A DNA stretch of 64,000 nucleotides. It comes from Ruminococcus sp. GTDB taxonomy: Bacteria > Bacillota > Clostridia > Oscillospirales > Ruminococcaceae. The translations under genes and the position numbers were made by a program. The DNA is taken from positions 1 through 64,000 of the forward strand of contig JAIDUG010000007.1 in NCBI GenBank assembly GCA_029060305.1, given 5' to 3'. Numbering within the stretch: position 1 is the stretch's first letter; every line of letters starts with the position of its first letter. A model generated the notes under the pieces. That model saw nothing but the letters and a program-made list of their open reading frames with translations, was not told the origin of the DNA and did no database searches. Positions 7,191 through 16,077 of the stretch are shown piece by piece.

Positions 7191-8351
7191 TCAGGAGAAC
7201 AGACTCCCGAGTTTATCAGATATTTTTTTTAAAATGCTTTTCTTTTTTTCCGGTGTTTTGGTGATAATCTTTATAGGAGTATCTTTTTCCGCATAAAGAG
7301 GTATACGGCGTACTTCTCTTCCGTTGTAGGATATACTCAGCTGTGCCACTTCGTCGCCTGCTCTGACCGGAGCGTATACGAAAGGTGCCGAAATAATCTG
7401 ATATTCAAAGTCACTTTCGTCTGCCGACAATGCTGTAATTTCAACAGAACTGTCACCGGTAGTAAGTGAAAGCCTGTCCGTTTCCGCACCTGCAACATTG
7501 ACGGAAAGGTCGTCAGGAATATCCGGCTGAATATTTGCGACAGTCTCAAAACCGTAATCATACATAGCCATATGGTCATTCCAGTCATTGCGGTCATTGA
7601 GAGTAACGCAAATCAGGTCAATGCCGTCACGTTCACACGCTGAAACAAGACAACGCCCTGCCTCGTCAGTGAAACCGGTCTTTACACCATAAACTCCGTC
7701 ATACATGGTAAGGAGTTTGTTAGTATTTTTAAGCCAGCGAGTGTACGGAGGATTTCCGAACTCAACTTTCATAGTAGACGAGGAACATATTTCACGGAAA
7801 ATATCGTTTTTAAGGGCTTCACGGGCAAGTATAGCCATATCGTAAGCTGAAGAACCGTGCCCCACACCCTCAAGACCCGACGGCGTTACAAACCACGTTT
7901 TCGATAAACCCAGTTCTTTTGCCTTGTCGTTCATCATTACGGCGAAATTCTCAAGACTTCCTGCCAGCTTGACCGCTGTTGCATTGGCTGCATCATTTCC
8001 GGACGGCAGGAGCATACCGCAACAGAGGGCGTATTTTGTAACAATATCGCCTTTTTGCAGTCCCATTGAAGAACCCTCAACCATTATTGCATTGCCGTCC
8101 ACTTCAAACTCCTCATAGAGATTACCGCTTTCGAGACAAAGTAATGTAGTCATAATTTTGGTAGTGCTTGCCATAGGGAGTTTTTCGTCACAGTTTACTG
8201 AATAAACGATTTCGCCGGTATCAGCCGAAATAAGAACAGCGGATTTTGCCGAAACCTCTGGTTTGTCAATAGCCTTAACGTCCATAGCGGTGTTTCCGCA
8301 AACAAGAATAACCGCACAAATTGAAATTACAAATTTTTTCATCATCTGCAT
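7191..8351 (-). CDS. dacF: D-alanyl-D-alanine carboxypeptidase (DacF-type PBP)
   Basis: A low-molecular-weight penicillin-binding protein that trims the terminal D-Ala of peptidoglycan peptides. The 386-aa protein has a signal peptide (to about residue 28, cut near VKAIDK), the active-site SxxK (S62-K65, STTK), SGN (117-119) and KTG (224-226), then a C-terminal beta domain and amphipathic tail typical of S11 enzymes. GGAGGT at about 8353-8358 would also support starting at the following ATG ATG pair (8345), so the true start may be 2 codons in. It follows gerW by 78 bp; the association with gerW fits a spore-cortex role, which is inferred. Confidence 0.9.
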   Translation of the reverse strand: MQMMKKFVISICAVILVCGNTAMDVKAIDKPEVSAKSAVLISADTGEIVYSVNCDEKLPMASTTKIMTTLLCLESGNLYEEFEVDGNAIMVEGSSMGLQKGDIVTKYALCCGMLLPSGNDAANATAVKLAGSLENFAVMMNDKAKELGLSKTWFVTPSGLEGVGHGSSAYDMAILAREALKNDIFREICSSSTMKVEFGNPPYTRWLKNTNKLLTMYDGVYGVKTGFTDEAGRCLVSACERDGIDLICVTLNDRNDWNDHMAMYDYGFETVANIQPDIPDDLSVNVAGAETDRLSLTTGDSSVEITALSADESDFEYQIISAPFVYAPVRAGDEVAQLSISYNGREVRRIPLYAEKDTPIKIITKTPEKKKSILKKISDKLGSLFS

Positions 8352-8428
8352 ACCTCCGGAACAAGTCCATTATATTAATAATACACTTACATGATATGCA
8401 GATTTTGTATTTTGTATTCCGGAAATGT

Positions 8429-8842
8429 TCAGTCGTTCAGAACAACTTCCGCATCATTATTTTTTTTCTTTTTCCTGTTCATAATTTCAGAAACCTTGTT
8501 TACAACATTCGGGATAGCGGTTATAGCGTTACTTATGGGGTCTTCAGAAGAATCAACAGATACCATTTTTGCAGAGCTGTCAGGAGATATGACTAAAAAT
8601 CCTTCTGGTTTTATTGAAACGCCTGCACCTGCTCCGCCACCGAAAAGGTTTTTTTCGTACTTTGAGGGCAGGTCGGAACCGCCGGAAGCAAAACCGTATG
8701 AAACTTTTGAAACAGGAATAATTGTCGTTCCGTCGTCAAGTTTTATGGGTTCGCCGATAACAGAATTGACATCTGCCATTTCCTTGACTTTTTCCATAGA
8801 AACTCCTAAAATCTCACTTACTGGTGTTTTACCCTTTTCCAT
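8429..8842 (-). CDS. gerW: GerW (YtfJ) family sporulation protein
   Basis: The B. subtilis homologue YtfJ/GerW is needed for spore germination. The 137-aa protein carries the family signature: VIGEPIKLDDGT near residue 30, a Gly-rich FGGGAGAG segment, and KPEGFLVI. I chose the ATG at 8842 rather than the GTG at 8857 because a GAGGT Shine-Dalgarno sits 8-9 nt upstream, overlapping the end of the DUF2953 gene. DUF2953 upstream matches the ytfI-ytfJ order of Bacillus. Confidence 0.88.
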   Translation of the reverse strand: MEKGKTPVSEILGVSMEKVKEMADVNSVIGEPIKLDDGTTIIPVSKVSYGFASGGSDLPSKYEKNLFGGGAGAGVSIKPEGFLVISPDSSAKMVSVDSSEDPISNAITAIPNVVNKVSEIMNRKKKKNNDAEVVLND

Positions 8843-8853
8843 AAATAATAACC

Positions 8854-9717
8854 TCACTTTTTACGTTTACGTTTTAATTTCTTCGGAATAAAAATTTTAA
8901 AGATATATGTTGTCAGAAACCATACTCCCGAAATCACGAGATTGTACAGTCTGAAACTTACTTTACAGGAAGCGTCCCATTGTGATTTTTTAAGGGAAAA
9001 TCCACACTGTATGTCAACAGTCTTATAACTTAATGTGAAAATCTCACCGAGCCACGCAAGACAGTTATATACTACACTGCATACATTTCCGTAATTCATT
9101 GCACACTTGTAAGCATCTTCATCTGCAACGATAAAATCTATATAGATATTTTTTATGTGGAATCCTCTGAAAGCCCTCAGTAAAGGCTGACCGCCTATAT
9201 CCCATATATTCAGCAAAGACTCTATTTTATCGCTGAGAGACCTGCTTTTTTCTGAAAAATCCTCTGTATCTTCCTGAAAATCTTCTTCTGATTTATCGGA
9301 CTTTTTTTCCCTGATTCTGCGGATTTTTTCGGAACGCATATCATTTTCTTTTTGTTCATCAGGAATATCAACGTCAATATTGAAATCGTCATTATCATCT
9401 TCCGGAATATCTATGTCAATATCGTCCATATCGTCATCATATTCCGGAAAATCTTCATCATAATAGTCGTCCGCTAAAAAATCATTGTCGCTGAAATCCT
9501 CATCTTCTGAATTTTCATTTTTTTTCCTGCGTTTCAGAAAGCCTTTTCCGTCCGAATCAAGAAGCCTTAAAAAAGCAAAATTAAATCTGTAGCTGAATTT
9601 TCCGTCTATAAAACTTACATCTGCTGTTGCCGGAAGCCACAGTGCCAGTAAAAGCACAGCCAAAGCTATACCAAGAACGGCAAGAAGTATATATAGTATA
9701 ATCTGCAATATTATCAA
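8854..9717 (-). CDS. DUF2953 membrane protein (YtfI-like)
   Basis: A 287-aa protein with one N-terminal transmembrane helix (about 2-30), a highly acidic low-complexity stretch (about 70-125, many Asp/Glu), and a C-terminal DUF2953 domain (about 170-285) with a YGNVCSVVYNCLAWL core. The function is unknown, but it is regularly paired with gerW. Its stop region provides the gerW Shine-Dalgarno, so the two are translationally coupled. Confidence 0.82.
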   Translation of the reverse strand: MIILQIILYILLAVLGIALAVLLLALWLPATADVSFIDGKFSYRFNFAFLRLLDSDGKGFLKRRKKNENSEDEDFSDNDFLADDYYDEDFPEYDDDMDDIDIDIPEDDNDDFNIDVDIPDEQKENDMRSEKIRRIREKKSDKSEEDFQEDTEDFSEKSRSLSDKIESLLNIWDIGGQPLLRAFRGFHIKNIYIDFIVADEDAYKCAMNYGNVCSVVYNCLAWLGEIFTLSYKTVDIQCGFSLKKSQWDASCKVSFRLYNLVISGVWFLTTYIFKIFIPKKLKRKRKK

Positions 9718-9735
9718 ATCCGCCGTCCCTCCCGA

Positions 9736-10263
9736 TTAGTTTTCATTTATTGCTGTCTGTCCGAGTACGGGCAGGTCGGAAAGTGAACTAAGTCCGAAAG
9801 TACGCAGAAAAACGGCAGTTGTGCGGTAAATGACAGGTTTTCCGATAACGTCAAGCCGTCCCGCTTCTTCAATGAGACCTTTTTCAACAAGGTTGTTTAT
9901 AACAGAAGAACTGTCTATACCCCTGACGTTTTCGACGAAACTTTTTGAAACAGGCTGATTGTAAGCAATTATAGTAAGAACTTCCATAGAGGCATTTGAA
10001 AGAGGAGTATTTCTTTTTGTTTCAAGAGCCTTGCGGATTGCAGGTGCAAATTCTTCCTTTGTACACATCTGATAACTGTTTTCAAGTTTCTTGATACAGA
10101 TACCGCTTCCGTAAGTATCGTAACGTTCATTAAGGTATTTTATCATTGCAGACAAAGTAACTGTATCAACACCGCTTACTTCTGAAAGACGATACATTTC
10201 CACCGGTTCACCGCTTGCAAAAAGAATAGCCTCTATTGTACCGAGTTTTTCTGTGATTTCCAC
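9736..10263 (-). CDS. scpB: Segregation and condensation protein ScpB
   Basis: The kite subunit of the SMC-ScpAB condensin that compacts and segregates chromosomes. The 175-aa protein consists of two winged-helix domains; the family segments IEAILFASGEPV at the N-terminus and LTIIAYNQPVSK in the second domain are clear. Its start overlaps the scpA end by 31 bp, indicating translational coupling. Confidence 0.95.
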   Translation of the reverse strand: MEITEKLGTIEAILFASGEPVEMYRLSEVSGVDTVTLSAMIKYLNERYDTYGSGICIKKLENSYQMCTKEEFAPAIRKALETKRNTPLSNASMEVLTIIAYNQPVSKSFVENVRGIDSSSVINNLVEKGLIEEAGRLDVIGKPVIYRTTAVFLRTFGLSSLSDLPVLGQTAINEN

Positions 10264-10982
10264 AACTTTCCACCATCCTTTCGTTTTTTCATAAAAACCC
10301 TTGTATTGTCATCACTAATCATAATCCTGCCGGAACGTGTAAGTTCCAGTACAGCAAGAAAAGTGGCAACACGTTCCGACCTGTCCGTCACATCGTCATA
10401 AAGCTTATCCATACAGACTTCACCGTCAGAATAGAGTTTACGCAGAACGTGTACAACTTTACTCACAACAGAAACAATACGTCTTTTTACAACGGAATTT
10501 ATTTTGTTTTCGATTTTGTTTTCCTGAAATGCCGTTTTAATTTTTCTGCCGGAAATCGCCATATACGCTTCCGTAAGACGTTCCGGAGAATGAATAATCC
10601 TGTAAGTCATATCAGCTTTTATTTTCATAGGAGTACGTACAAATATGTCTGCTGTATAATGCCTTGCAAGTTCTTCAGAAGCAACTTTGCACAAGGAATA
10701 TTCTATCAAAGTCCCCTCAAGTTCCTTTTTGAGTTCCTCAGCGACTTCCGGCTGTGGCAGTAGCAAAGCCGTCTTTATATATATGAGACGTGCCGACATT
10801 TCAAGAAATTCCCCCGCAAGTTCGAGATTCTGTTCGTGACATTCTTCCATAAAAAGAAGATACTGTTTCAGGAGTTCGGATATTTCAATATTGAAAATAT
10901 CAAGTTTATGTTTGTTTATGAGGGTCAGAAGAACGTCCAGAGGACCTTCAAAGCCGTCAATATGGAAAGATATTTTTTCCAT
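10233..10982 (-). CDS. scpA: Segregation and condensation protein ScpA
   Basis: The kleisin subunit that bridges SMC heads with ScpB. The 249-aa protein begins with the kleisin signature FEGPLDVLLTLINKHKLDIF and contains FLEMSARLIYIKTALLLP; the C-terminal winged helix is TFLAVLELTRSGRI. It lies 1 bp after the M50 protease stop and overlaps scpB. Confidence 0.95.
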   Translation of the reverse strand: MEKISFHIDGFEGPLDVLLTLINKHKLDIFNIEISELLKQYLLFMEECHEQNLELAGEFLEMSARLIYIKTALLLPQPEVAEELKKELEGTLIEYSLCKVASEELARHYTADIFVRTPMKIKADMTYRIIHSPERLTEAYMAISGRKIKTAFQENKIENKINSVVKRRIVSVVSKVVHVLRKLYSDGEVCMDKLYDDVTDRSERVATFLAVLELTRSGRIMISDDNTRVFMKKRKDGGKLWKSQKNSVQ

Positions 10983-10983
10983 T

Positions 10984-11673
10984 TCACGTAAGTCCCCACT
11001 TGTGCATAGGAATCTTGATTACAACGTCAAACATCTTGTTGCTTACAAAGGTACGTGCTATATTAAGAAAATTGTACTGTGCAGGAATATAGTTGAGTGC
11101 AAGTATAAGCACAAGAAAACCTATCTGTAATTGTTGCTGATGTTCGTAAAACCACCTGTCAGCTTTTTCGCCGAGGAAGAACCTCAGCACGTTGAAACCG
11201 TCAAGAGGCGGTACAGGGATTAAATTGAACATTGCAAGACCGATATTCACGCTGAAAAGAAATTGCAGTAACATAAGAACACTTGACATTGCATTTATAT
11301 TACTTGAAAAATACGCATTAATACCCGATTCAGTACAAAGCAGACAAGCCCATACGAATATTGACAGAAACGCAACAATAAGGTTTGAAACAGGTCCTGC
11401 GAGTGCGGTAAGTGCATATCCTCCACGGGGGTGCTTCATACGTGCCGGATTTACCTGAACAGGTTTCGCCCAGCCGAATCCCGTAAACACTATCAGTATT
11501 GAGCCGACAAGGTCAAGATGTGCAAAAGGATTGAGACTTACTCTTCCCTGACGTTCTGCTGTATCGTCGCCGAGCCATTTCGCAACAAGTGCGTGTGCGG
11601 CTTCATGTACCGGCATTACAAGAAACAGCGTTATCAGTCTTGAAAACATTCCTAAAATTGAATTGATACCCAT
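10984..11673 (-). CDS. Site-2 protease family membrane metallopeptidase (M50)
   Basis: A 229-aa intramembrane zinc peptidase with the HExxH motif at residues 23-27 (HEAAH) in the first helix and the second zinc-ligand motif NLIPVPPLDGFN. About five to six hydrophobic helices are visible. There is no PDZ domain, so it belongs to the short S2P group whose substrates are generally unknown rather than to full-length RseP. It is the first gene of the scpAB run; placement next to scpA is common in Firmicutes. Confidence 0.87.
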   Translation of the reverse strand: MGINSILGMFSRLITLFLVMPVHEAAHALVAKWLGDDTAERQGRVSLNPFAHLDLVGSILIVFTGFGWAKPVQVNPARMKHPRGGYALTALAGPVSNLIVAFLSIFVWACLLCTESGINAYFSSNINAMSSVLMLLQFLFSVNIGLAMFNLIPVPPLDGFNVLRFFLGEKADRWFYEHQQQLQIGFLVLILALNYIPAQYNFLNIARTFVSNKMFDVVIKIPMHKWGLT

Positions 11674-11826
11674 AGTTTTCCTTTCCTAATTGAAAATTTC
11701 AGCATTTAAGGAATATATTTCCGAAAGCTGATTACTATTTATTATACTACATTATCATAATTTTTTCAAGTAATCTGAGCAAATTTAATGAAATAAAAAA
11801 ATTTTTTCATTTTTTTCAAAAAACAC

Positions 11827-11855
11827 TTGATTTTTTCTGAAAGATGTGATACAAT
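11827..11855 (+). promoter_or_regulatory. Promoter of rpmB
   Basis: TTGATT (11827-11832), a 17-nt spacer ending TGTGA, and TACAAT (11850-11855), with AAGGAGGTG 37 bp further on before the rpmB ATG. The CTGAAAGATGTG spacer segment is shared with the phosphoglucomutase promoter at 22608. Confidence 0.7.
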
Positions 11856-11898
11856 AGTTACGTTGACTTTTTATAACAGATAAGGAGGTGCAATCCTA

Positions 11899-12084
11899 AT
11901 GGCAAAATGTGATATCTGCGGTAAGGGAGTAACTTTCGGTATCAAGGTTTCCCACTCACACCGTCGCACAAACAGAACATGGAAGCCTAATGTAAAGCGT
12001 GTGAAGGCTATCGTCAAGGGTACTCCTTGTCATGTATACGCTTGCTCAAGATGCTTACGTTCCGGTAAAGTTGAAAGAGCTTAA
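11899..12084 (+). CDS. rpmB: 50S ribosomal protein L28
   Basis: A 61-aa large-subunit protein. It is the cysteine-containing form: CDIC at residues 4-7 and CSRC near residues 50-53 form a predicted zinc ribbon. It starts 7-8 nt after AAGGAGGTG and is followed by a strong terminator, so it is monocistronic. Confidence 0.96.
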   Translation: MAKCDICGKGVTFGIKVSHSHRRTNRTWKPNVKRVKAIVKGTPCHVYACSRCLRSGKVERA

Positions 12085-12101
12085 TCTACATTCAGGAAAT
12101 A

Positions 12102-12134
12102 CAGGGTATTCTTTCGGGAATACCTTGTTTTTTT
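12102..12134 (+). terminator. Intrinsic terminator of rpmB
   Basis: CAGGGTATTC and GAATACCTTG form a 10-bp stem with one G-T pair and a 5-nt loop, followed by a run of seven or more T. Confidence 0.85.
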
Positions 12135-12166
12135 GTTTTTTAAGATATTATTAAGAATTTTTTAAC

Positions 12167-12195
12167 TTGATTATTCCTGCAATATGTGTTATAAT
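12167..12195 (+). promoter_or_regulatory. Promoter of the zinc-ribbon surface protein
   Basis: TTGATT (12167-12172), 17-nt spacer, TATAAT (12190-12195). The predicted transcript start is only about 12 nt before the ATG at 12214, so the GAGGTG Shine-Dalgarno lies at the very 5' end of the mRNA. Confidence 0.65.
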
Positions 12196-12213
12196 GTAAA
12201 TGAGGTGAAATAT

Positions 12214-13317
12214 ATGATAATCTGCGAACACTGCGGAGCAAGGGTTTACGGAGAAGTATGCGAATACTGCGATATGCCCGTAAAAAATCAACAACAAAAA
12301 CCCGCTCCGCCGAAAATAAAATACAAGCCTGCAAAACCAAAAATAAAATTAAAACTTAAAAAAACAAAAATAAAATCAAGTCTGCCGATAATAAAACACA
12401 AGAAAAAATTTGTCCGTACCGTACTGGCAGGAGCATTGACCGTCTTTGCACTGAATATTATAGGTACAGCCATTGCAGTAAACAGGAATATCACAAGAAC
12501 TTATATTCATTCTCCGTCAGAATACGCTGTCGATTACAACGATAACGGTTATATCGAATATGACGACAATAATTATATTGAGTACAATGACGACAGTTAC
12601 AATATTGAAGAATTTGGCGACTTTGAATACAATCACCATTCCGACCGTCACCATTATAATTACGACTATGGCTACGATTATGACTATGAATATGATTACG
12701 GATTAAATGATACAATAGAAGAAGTCAATCCCATTGACGAGATGATACCATTCTATGACGAGGACTTGCCGGTATATGACGAAAAAGAAACTTTCAGGGA
12801 AAACGGTGTTTTTCCGTCGGGAACGTATCAGATAGGTGTTGACATTCCTGAGGGAATGTATATATTTATTCCCGATATGTCAGACGGTCACGGAGTTGAG
12901 GGAGTATATGCCGACCCCGATTGTGAAAATCAGATTTCTTCCGCATACGTACACTTTGACGGTACACGTATTGCAATGATTTCCGGCAATGGATATCTTG
13001 ATTTTTCGTGGTGTACCGCCTATAACCTCGATATGCACCCCGAAATTGTAAACGACCCTCACAAGACGGACGGAATGTTTATAGTAGGTCGTGACATTCC
13101 GGCAGGAACGTACAGGGTTATAGGTTACGGAGAATATGAGGATATGGCGGAATGGTACGTATATTCCAGTATAAATGCCGTCGGTACGATAACAAAGGAA
13201 GCCGGTACACTTGAAAATTACGACAGGCATTATGATAAATATTACAGTACAATAACCCTTAATGACGGCGAATATTTTGAATTAAGACATTGTATTATCG
13301 GTAATTTTAATTCATAA
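12214..13317 (+). CDS. Zinc-ribbon membrane protein with Asp/Tyr-rich region and paired C-terminal repeats
   Basis: A 367-aa protein that I cannot name. Residues 4-19 form a zinc ribbon (CEHC...CEYC), 30-66 are Lys/Pro-rich, 68-89 form one transmembrane helix, and about 100-180 are a Tyr/Asp/Asn/Glu low-complexity region with alternating Tyr-Asp. The outer C-terminal part holds two related motifs, PSGTYQIGVDIPEG and IVGRDIPAGTYRV, each followed by a beta-rich segment. The ATG at 12214 was chosen because it follows GAGGTG and because upstream codons lie inside the promoter. Topology would put the zinc ribbon inside and the repeats outside the cell. Confidence 0.6.
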   Translation: MIICEHCGARVYGEVCEYCDMPVKNQQQKPAPPKIKYKPAKPKIKLKLKKTKIKSSLPIIKHKKKFVRTVLAGALTVFALNIIGTAIAVNRNITRTYIHSPSEYAVDYNDNGYIEYDDNNYIEYNDDSYNIEEFGDFEYNHHSDRHHYNYDYGYDYDYEYDYGLNDTIEEVNPIDEMIPFYDEDLPVYDEKETFRENGVFPSGTYQIGVDIPEGMYIFIPDMSDGHGVEGVYADPDCENQISSAYVHFDGTRIAMISGNGYLDFSWCTAYNLDMHPEIVNDPHKTDGMFIVGRDIPAGTYRVIGYGEYEDMAEWYVYSSINAVGTITKEAGTLENYDRHYDKYYSTITLNDGEYFELRHCIIGNFNS

Positions 13318-13320
13318 TTA

Positions 13321-14166
13321 TTAGTCCTCGATTAACGCTACTGCCTGCATACCCATTTCACCGTAACGACGTTCAACAAGTCTTTTCATATACGGAGTAT
13401 TTTTTCCTATAAGTGGGTCATTGAAGTAATAGTTTTCCTTGTCATATCCCACAAGTACAAGACAATGTTCGTTTGATTTCCAGAAATACCGCTCACCTGT
13501 TTCTTCAATAATCCAACTGTTTCTGAGTTTGTAGAAAGTCGGATTCATGTTTATGCTTGCCCATACAAGTACAGGAATTTCCTTGTTTATATACTCCTGA
13601 CATATTTCTTCAAGTTCCATTCCTGAAAGGTCTGTTATCATGTACTGTTTATCAGGGTCAGTTACTTTTTCAGTAAGGTATTCCCTAAGTGCAAGCATAA
13701 TCGCACCGCTATGACAACCATAACCGGTATTTTTTTCAGGATTTCCTATAAAAACTTCATTCGGGTCTCCACCGTACTTAACTTTTTTCTTATCGTCTTT
13801 TTCTTCTTTAAAGTCCACCGCTTCAAGATAACCGTCTTTTATGATGTTACCTGCCTTTATCTCAAAACCGTAAAAAGCAAGCAACATTGAAGTGCTTACG
13901 AGTTCGCACCCCGTCGGATAACTTTTCTGAGAATAGTATGGAACGTCTATAAACATTTCCTTTTTCAGACTGTACTTCTTTCTTGCCGGAGCAGTCGTGG
14001 TCTGAATTTCATTAACTTTTGTTGTAGCTGATGTAGTCTGTATGGATTTACTCGTGGCTGTTGTCAGTAAATTTCCACTGCCTAAAGGATTTACAGAAGT
14101 ATCAGTTTTCTTTCCGCAAGCCGTCATCATAAGCAATGCCAAACATAACAATAATATCTTTTTCAT
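13321..14166 (-). CDS. C39-like cysteine peptidase lipoprotein
   Basis: A 281-aa secreted lipoprotein. The lipobox MTAC places the lipidated Cys at 17. A Thr/Ser-rich linker (about 32-62) leads to a Peptidase_C39_2 domain: IDVPYYSQ is the family entry motif, C87 in PTGCELV is the presumed nucleophile, and NEHCLVLVGYD supplies the histidine region. Members are papain-fold proteins of mostly unknown substrate on Gram-positive surfaces. It converges on the gene ending at 13317 with only 3 bp between, so each end probably depends on Rho or read-through. Confidence 0.75.
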   Translation of the reverse strand: MKKILLLCLALLMMTACGKKTDTSVNPLGSGNLLTTATSKSIQTTSATTKVNEIQTTTAPARKKYSLKKEMFIDVPYYSQKSYPTGCELVSTSMLLAFYGFEIKAGNIIKDGYLEAVDFKEEKDDKKKVKYGGDPNEVFIGNPEKNTGYGCHSGAIMLALREYLTEKVTDPDKQYMITDLSGMELEEICQEYINKEIPVLVWASINMNPTFYKLRNSWIIEETGERYFWKSNEHCLVLVGYDKENYYFNDPLIGKNTPYMKRLVERRYGEMGMQAVALIED

Positions 14167-14236
14167 ATCGTCTCCTTTCGTTAATAAAGAATTAATAATT
14201 ATAAATTATGTACCATAAATCAGGAATAAATTCACA

Positions 14237-14268
14237 GAAAAAAGGACAGTTTTTTTCGGAAACTGCCC
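14237..14268 (-). terminator. Intrinsic terminator after the 120-aa gene
   Basis: On the minus strand GGGCAGTTT pairs with AAACTGTCC with one mismatch, then six T. It lies 20 bp beyond the stop at 14289. Confidence 0.65.
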
Positions 14269-14288
14269 TGTTTTTTTCGGAAATCAAC

Positions 14289-14651
14289 TTATACTTTTTC
14301 GGATACTGTAATATTTGTAACGGCTTTTGTCCCCATAATATTTCCCTCATCGTCTTCAGTAGTCGTGATGACTGCAACCTCTATATCCCTGAAGCTGTCG
14401 ATTACTTCTGAAAGATTCAACATAGTACGGTGAAGCACTTCTGCCTGATTACCCATATATACACGTCCTGCCGGAGTTTCAGGATTTTTTTCAAGCAATG
14501 TAAACAACATACTCAATACGTCAACGGCACTTTTCGGGGAATTGACCTGCTCGTCCGTATCAAGTTTAAGATTATACTTTCCGTATTCTGCAACATGAAG
14601 AATCTCCGCAAAAGCCTGATTCTCAAATTTTATTTCCACGCTGTTTTTCAT
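14289..14651 (-). CDS. Hypothetical protein, 120 aa
   Basis: A soluble 120-aa protein with no signal peptide or membrane segment; I do not recognise the family. The sequence is a mix of beta-forming ends (MKNSVEIKFE; AVTNITVSEKV) and a helical middle (SAVDVLSMLFTLLEK, HRTMLNLSEVIDSF). It lies 15 bp downstream of metK on the same strand with an AGGAGG Shine-Dalgarno, so may be co-transcribed under the SAM riboswitch, and is followed by a terminator. A link to methionine or SAM metabolism is only positional. Confidence 0.55.
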   Translation of the reverse strand: MKNSVEIKFENQAFAEILHVAEYGKYNLKLDTDEQVNSPKSAVDVLSMLFTLLEKNPETPAGRVYMGNQAEVLHRTMLNLSEVIDSFRDIEVAVITTTEDDEGNIMGTKAVTNITVSEKV

Positions 14652-14665
14652 TTATATTCCTCCTG

Positions 14666-15850
14666 TCATAAAAGTACAGCCTTTAACTGTTCTGCCTTGT
14701 CTGTTTTTTCCCACGAAACGCCAAGTTCCTCACGTCCCATATGACCGTAAGCAGAAAGTTTTCTGTACTGTGGTTTTCTGAGGTCAAGCATTTCTATAAT
14801 AGCTGTAGGTCTGAGGTCGAAAACCTTTCCGACTGCTTCTGAAAGTCTGTCGTCTGAAACTTTTCCAGTACCGAAAGTATCAACCAGTATTGAAACAGGT
14901 TTTGCAACGCCGATTGCGTAAGAAAGCTGTACCTCACACTTGTCAGCAAGTCCGGCTGATACTATATTCTTTGCAATATATCTTGAAGCATACGCACCGC
15001 TTCTGTCAACTTTCGTCGGGTCTTTACCACTGAAAGCACCGCCACCGTGTCTTGAGTAACCACCATATGTATCAACTATTATCTTTCTGCCTGTGAGACC
15101 GCTGTCACCCTGAGGACCGCCTATTACAAAACGACCTGTCGGATTAATGAAAATCTTTGTATTGTCGTCAATAAGGTTTTCCGGAATAACTTCCCTGATA
15201 ACATATTCTTCAATATCCTTGCGTAACTGACTGAGTGAAATATCAGCGGAATGTTGAGAAGATACAACAACAGCGTCGACTCTTGACGGTTTTCCGTTTA
15301 CATACTCAACAGTAACCTGAGTTTTTCCGTCGGGTCTGAGATAACGGAGTGTGCCGTCCTTGCGTACTTCCGTAAGTCTCATTGCAAGTTTATGTGCAAG
15401 CGAAATAGGTAACGGCATAAGTTCAGGAGTTTCGTTGCAGGCGTAACCGAACATTATACCTTGGTCACCAGCACCGTTTGAAAGACCGTCATTTTCGTCA
15501 TTGTTTTCCCTGTACTCAAAAGCCTCATTTACACCCATTGCAATATCTGCCGACTGTTCGTCAATGCTTGTAAGTACGGAGCAGGTGTGTGCATCGAAAC
15601 CATATTTTGCACGGTCGTAACCTATATCGGCAACTACCTGACGTGCAATTTTCGGAATATCAATTTTTGCAGTTGTAGAGATTTCACCCATGCAGAATAT
15701 CATACCGGTTGTAACCGTTGTTTCGCAGGCAACACGACCATTCTTGTCCTGTTCAAGAATAGCATCAAGAACAGCATCGGAAATCTGGTCGCAGATTTTG
15801 TCGGGGTGACCCTCTGTAACAGATTCAGAAGTGAAAAAAACTTTACTCAT
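14666..15850 (-). CDS. metK: S-adenosylmethionine synthetase
   Basis: It makes SAM from methionine and ATP. The 394-aa protein has the family motifs [15 protein letters not shown] (ATP/substrate), [19 protein letters not shown] and the P-loop-like [20 protein letters not shown] chose the ATG at 15850, since GGAGGT lies 10 nt upstream and [11 protein letters not shown] is the usual family start; the in-frame ATG at 15868 precedes that Shine-Dalgarno. Transcription is controlled by a SAM-I riboswitch and attenuator upstream, so high SAM should stop its own synthesis. Confidence 0.97.
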   Translation of the reverse strand: MSKVFFTSESVTEGHPDKICDQISDAVLDAILEQDKNGRVACETTVTTGMIFCMGEISTTAKIDIPKIARQVVADIGYDRAKYGFDAHTCSVLTSIDEQSADIAMGVNEAFEYRENNDENDGLSNGAGDQGIMFGYACNETPELMPLPISLAHKLAMRLTEVRKDGTLRYLRPDGKTQVTVEYVNGKPSRVDAVVVSSQHSADISLSQLRKDIEEYVIREVIPENLIDDNTKIFINPTGRFVIGGPQGDSGLTGRKIIVDTYGGYSRHGGGAFSGKDPTKVDRSGAYASRYIAKNIVSAGLADKCEVQLSYAIGVAKPVSILVDTFGTGKVSDDRLSEAVGKVFDLRPTAIIEMLDLRKPQYRKLSAYGHMGREELGVSWEKTDKAEQLKAVLL

Positions 15851-15870
15851 AAATAAACATACCTCCATAA

Positions 15871-15901
15871 CAAAAAACGCTCCGGAGTATTCCGGAACGT
15901 T
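15871..15901 (-). terminator. Riboswitch expression-platform terminator of metK
   Basis: On the minus strand AACGTTCCGGA (with position 15901) pairs with TCCGGAGCGTT, an 11-bp stem with a 4-nt loop, followed by six T. It lies between the SAM aptamer and the metK Shine-Dalgarno, as expected for an S-box that terminates when SAM is bound. Confidence 0.88.
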
Positions 15902-15917
15902 CTGATTTCTGAAAAAA

Positions 15918-16021
15918 TCCTCATCTGCCGGATAAAACCGCAGGAATTAGCACCTTTTCCGCCGAAGCGGAAGGTTGCCGGACATCATCAGCCCTGTTGC
16001 CTCCGTCACTCTTGATAAGGT
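15918..16021 (-). ncRNA. SAM-I (S-box) riboswitch aptamer
   Basis: The minus strand carries the S-box hallmarks in order: CTTATCAAGAG at P1, a GGAGG..AACAGGGC turn, GATG and CCGGCAACC, a GC-rich P3 hairpin with TTCG, GGTGCTAATTCC, then GCGGTTTTATCCGGCAGATGAGG closing P1 with GATGAG. It sits in the metK leader. This class binds S-adenosylmethionine and, with the terminator at 15871-15901, represses metK. Confidence 0.95.
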
Positions 16022-16030
16022 TATGAATTT

Positions 16031-16059
16031 ATTATAGCTTATAACTCAGGAAATGTCAA
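16031..16059 (-). promoter_or_regulatory. Promoter of the metK riboswitch transcript
   Basis: Minus-strand TTGACA (16059-16054), 17-nt spacer and TATAAT (16036-16031), placing the start a few bases before the aptamer. Full consensus suggests control is exerted mainly by the riboswitch. Confidence 0.82.
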
Positions 16060-16077
16060 GAGGTTTTCCGAAAAAAA

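Noticed and set aside
9380-9520. Low-complexity repeat of Asp/Glu codons as a DNA repeat element
   Set aside because: It is the acidic segment of the DUF2953 protein; codon usage varies and there is no repeat unit.
15918-16021. Possible T-box for metK
   Set aside because: The sequence fits the SAM-I aptamer step by step; no T-box TGGNACCGCG element is present.
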